Shown here in pieces: positions 63,148 to 64,000 of a stretch of DNA of 64,000 nucleotides. Position 1 is the first letter of the stretch. The number at the start of each line of letters is the position of its first letter. The notes beneath the pieces are model-generated. The model made no database searches. It was not told where the DNA came from and saw only the letters and a list, made by a program, of their open reading frames with translations. Source of the DNA: Rhodanobacteraceae bacterium (GTDB lineage Bacteria > Pseudomonadota > Gammaproteobacteria > Xanthomonadales > Ahniellaceae). Position numbers and translations under genes: made by a program. The stretch covers positions 1-64,000 of the forward strand of contig JADJFT010000006.1 in NCBI GenBank assembly GCA_016708465.1, read 5' to 3'.

Positions 63148-64000
63148 TTATGCACCACCGAGGCGTTCGCCGCGGTAGCTGCCATCGAGTACACGGTTAC
63201 ACCAGGCTTGATTGGCGAGGTACCAGTCGACGGTGCGGGTGATGCCGGATTCGAAGGTTTCGGACGGGGTCCAGCCCAGTTCGTCGCGGATCTTGCCGGC
63301 ATCGATCGCGTAGCGGCGATCATGGCCAGGACGGTCTTTGACGTAGCTGATCAGGGACGTGCGTGATGATCCATCAGCGCGCGGACGGCGTTCGTCAATC
63401 AGCCGAAGGATTGTGGTGACGACATCGATATTCATCCGTTCGGCATTGCCGCCGACGTTGTAAACCTCGCCAACGCGACCGCGTTCGAGCACGGCGCGAA
63501 TCGCGCGGCAGTGATCGAGCACATACAGCCAGTCGCGGACATTGCGGCCGTCACCGTAGACCGGCAGTGGCTGGTCGGTCAGCGCCTTCTGGATCATCAG
63601 CGGCACCAGTTTTTCCGGGAACTGGTAGGGCCCGTAGTTGTTCGAGCAGTTCGTCGTCAGCGTCGGCAGGCCATAGGTGTGGTGCCAGGCGCGTACCAGA
63701 TGATCACTGGCGGCCTTGCTCGCGGAATAGGGCGAATTTGGTGCATACGGCGTGTCTTCGCGAAAGGCGCCGGTATCGCCCAGCGAACCATAGACCTCGT
63801 CGGTCGAGACATGCAGGAAGCGGAATACTGATCGCTCCGGTTCGGGCAGTTCTCGCCAGTAGCCAAGCGCCGCCTGCAACAAGTTCATGGTGCCGACGAC
63901 ATTGGTTTGCACGAAGGTGCCGGGGCCGTCGATCGAGCGATCAACGTGGCTTTCGGCGGCGAAATTGACGATCGCACTCGGTTGATACTGCTTGAGTAGG
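63148..64000 (-). CDS. rmlB: dTDP-glucose 4,6-dehydratase, 5' end beyond the window
   Basis: RmlB converts dTDP-glucose to dTDP-4-keto-6-deoxyglucose with tightly bound NAD. The visible 283 codons include AAESHVDRSIDGPGTFVQTN, STDEVYGSLGD, the catalytic YSASKA (Tyr-x-x-x-Lys), NNYGPYQFPEKLVPLMI and the C-terminal RPGHDRRYAIDAGKIRDELG. The N-terminal NAD-binding motif lies past 64000. rmlA starts 13 bp downstream. It is the first visible gene of the rmlB-A-C-D operon. Confidence 0.97.
   Translation of the reverse strand, partial: LLKQYQPSAIVNFAAESHVDRSIDGPGTFVQTNVVGTMNLLQAALGYWRELPEPERSVFRFLHVSTDEVYGSLGDTGAFREDTPYAPNSPYSASKAASDHLVRAWHHTYGLPTLTTNCSNNYGPYQFPEKLVPLMIQKALTDQPLPVYGDGRNVRDWLYVLDHCRAIRAVLERGRVGEVYNVGGNAERMNIDVVTTILRLIDERRPRADGSSRTSLISYVKDRPGHDRRYAIDAGKIRDELGWTPSETFESGITRTVDWYLANQAWCNRVLDGSYRGERLGGA

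Overview
The window reads as chromosome of a GC-rich gammaproteobacterium, most like the Lysobacterales (Xanthomonadales; a Rhodanobacteraceae-type genome is my best guess). The pointers are the rmlB-A-C-D order with a manC-type gene, a type II secretion gspG-N cluster, groESL with both a sigma32-type promoter and a CIRCE operator, and several secreted proteins ending in a short DGFE-type tail. No tRNA, rRNA or CRISPR array was recognised.

Layout. 1-8.8 kb is a decayed region: a frameshifted carbohydrate-binding-like gene, a Cys-rich gene carrying a 29-proline hexanucleotide repeat, a shattered CPBP protease gene, the 3' stub of a DUF2075 helicase gene, a shattered SDR oxidoreductase gene, a broken IS5-family element, and the tnsA/tnsB end of a Tn7-like transposon. 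The Tn7-like end sits inside a secreted endonuclease-I-type gene and cuts off its catalytic part. 10.8-20.9 kb holds groESL followed by a 7.9 kb island: a PLD-nuclease/SNF2 helicase, a large N6-adenine methyltransferase and a DUF3800 protein, bounded by two 296 bp copies of the groEL 3' end that differ at 4 synonymous positions. This is the candidate new system in the window. 20.9-28.3 kb has secreted beta-propeller and DGFE-tailed proteins plus a membrane ferredoxin. 28.3-37.4 kb has dxs, a TonB-dependent copper-type receptor, two secreted-protein genes, rsmE and bioA.

37.4-45.7 kb is one long same-strand cluster: gspG-H-I-J-K-L-M-N, an inositol-monophosphatase-family phosphatase, nudE, cysQ and mazG, mostly linked by ATGA overlaps. 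It combines part of the type II secretion machine with nucleotide house-cleaning enzymes. 45.9-56.5 kb has an FG-GAP/Ig/DUF11 surface protein, small proteins, a PilZ protein, an OmpR-type two-component system, a pair of PH-domain membrane proteins, and TonB-like and AIM24-like proteins. 56.5-64 kb is a minus-strand nucleotide-sugar cluster (rmlB, A, C, D, HAD-IB phosphatase, SPFH protein, NAD-kinase-like protein, manC) for dTDP-rhamnose and GDP-mannose, i.e. LPS or exopolysaccharide precursors.

Caveat: otherwise conserved genes (cysQ, manC, rmlC, a beta-propeller gene) each carry one single-base frameshift, and 1-8.7 kb carries many, of both signs. Some of this may be residual assembly indels rather than real gene loss, so the pseudogene calls describe the sequence as given.
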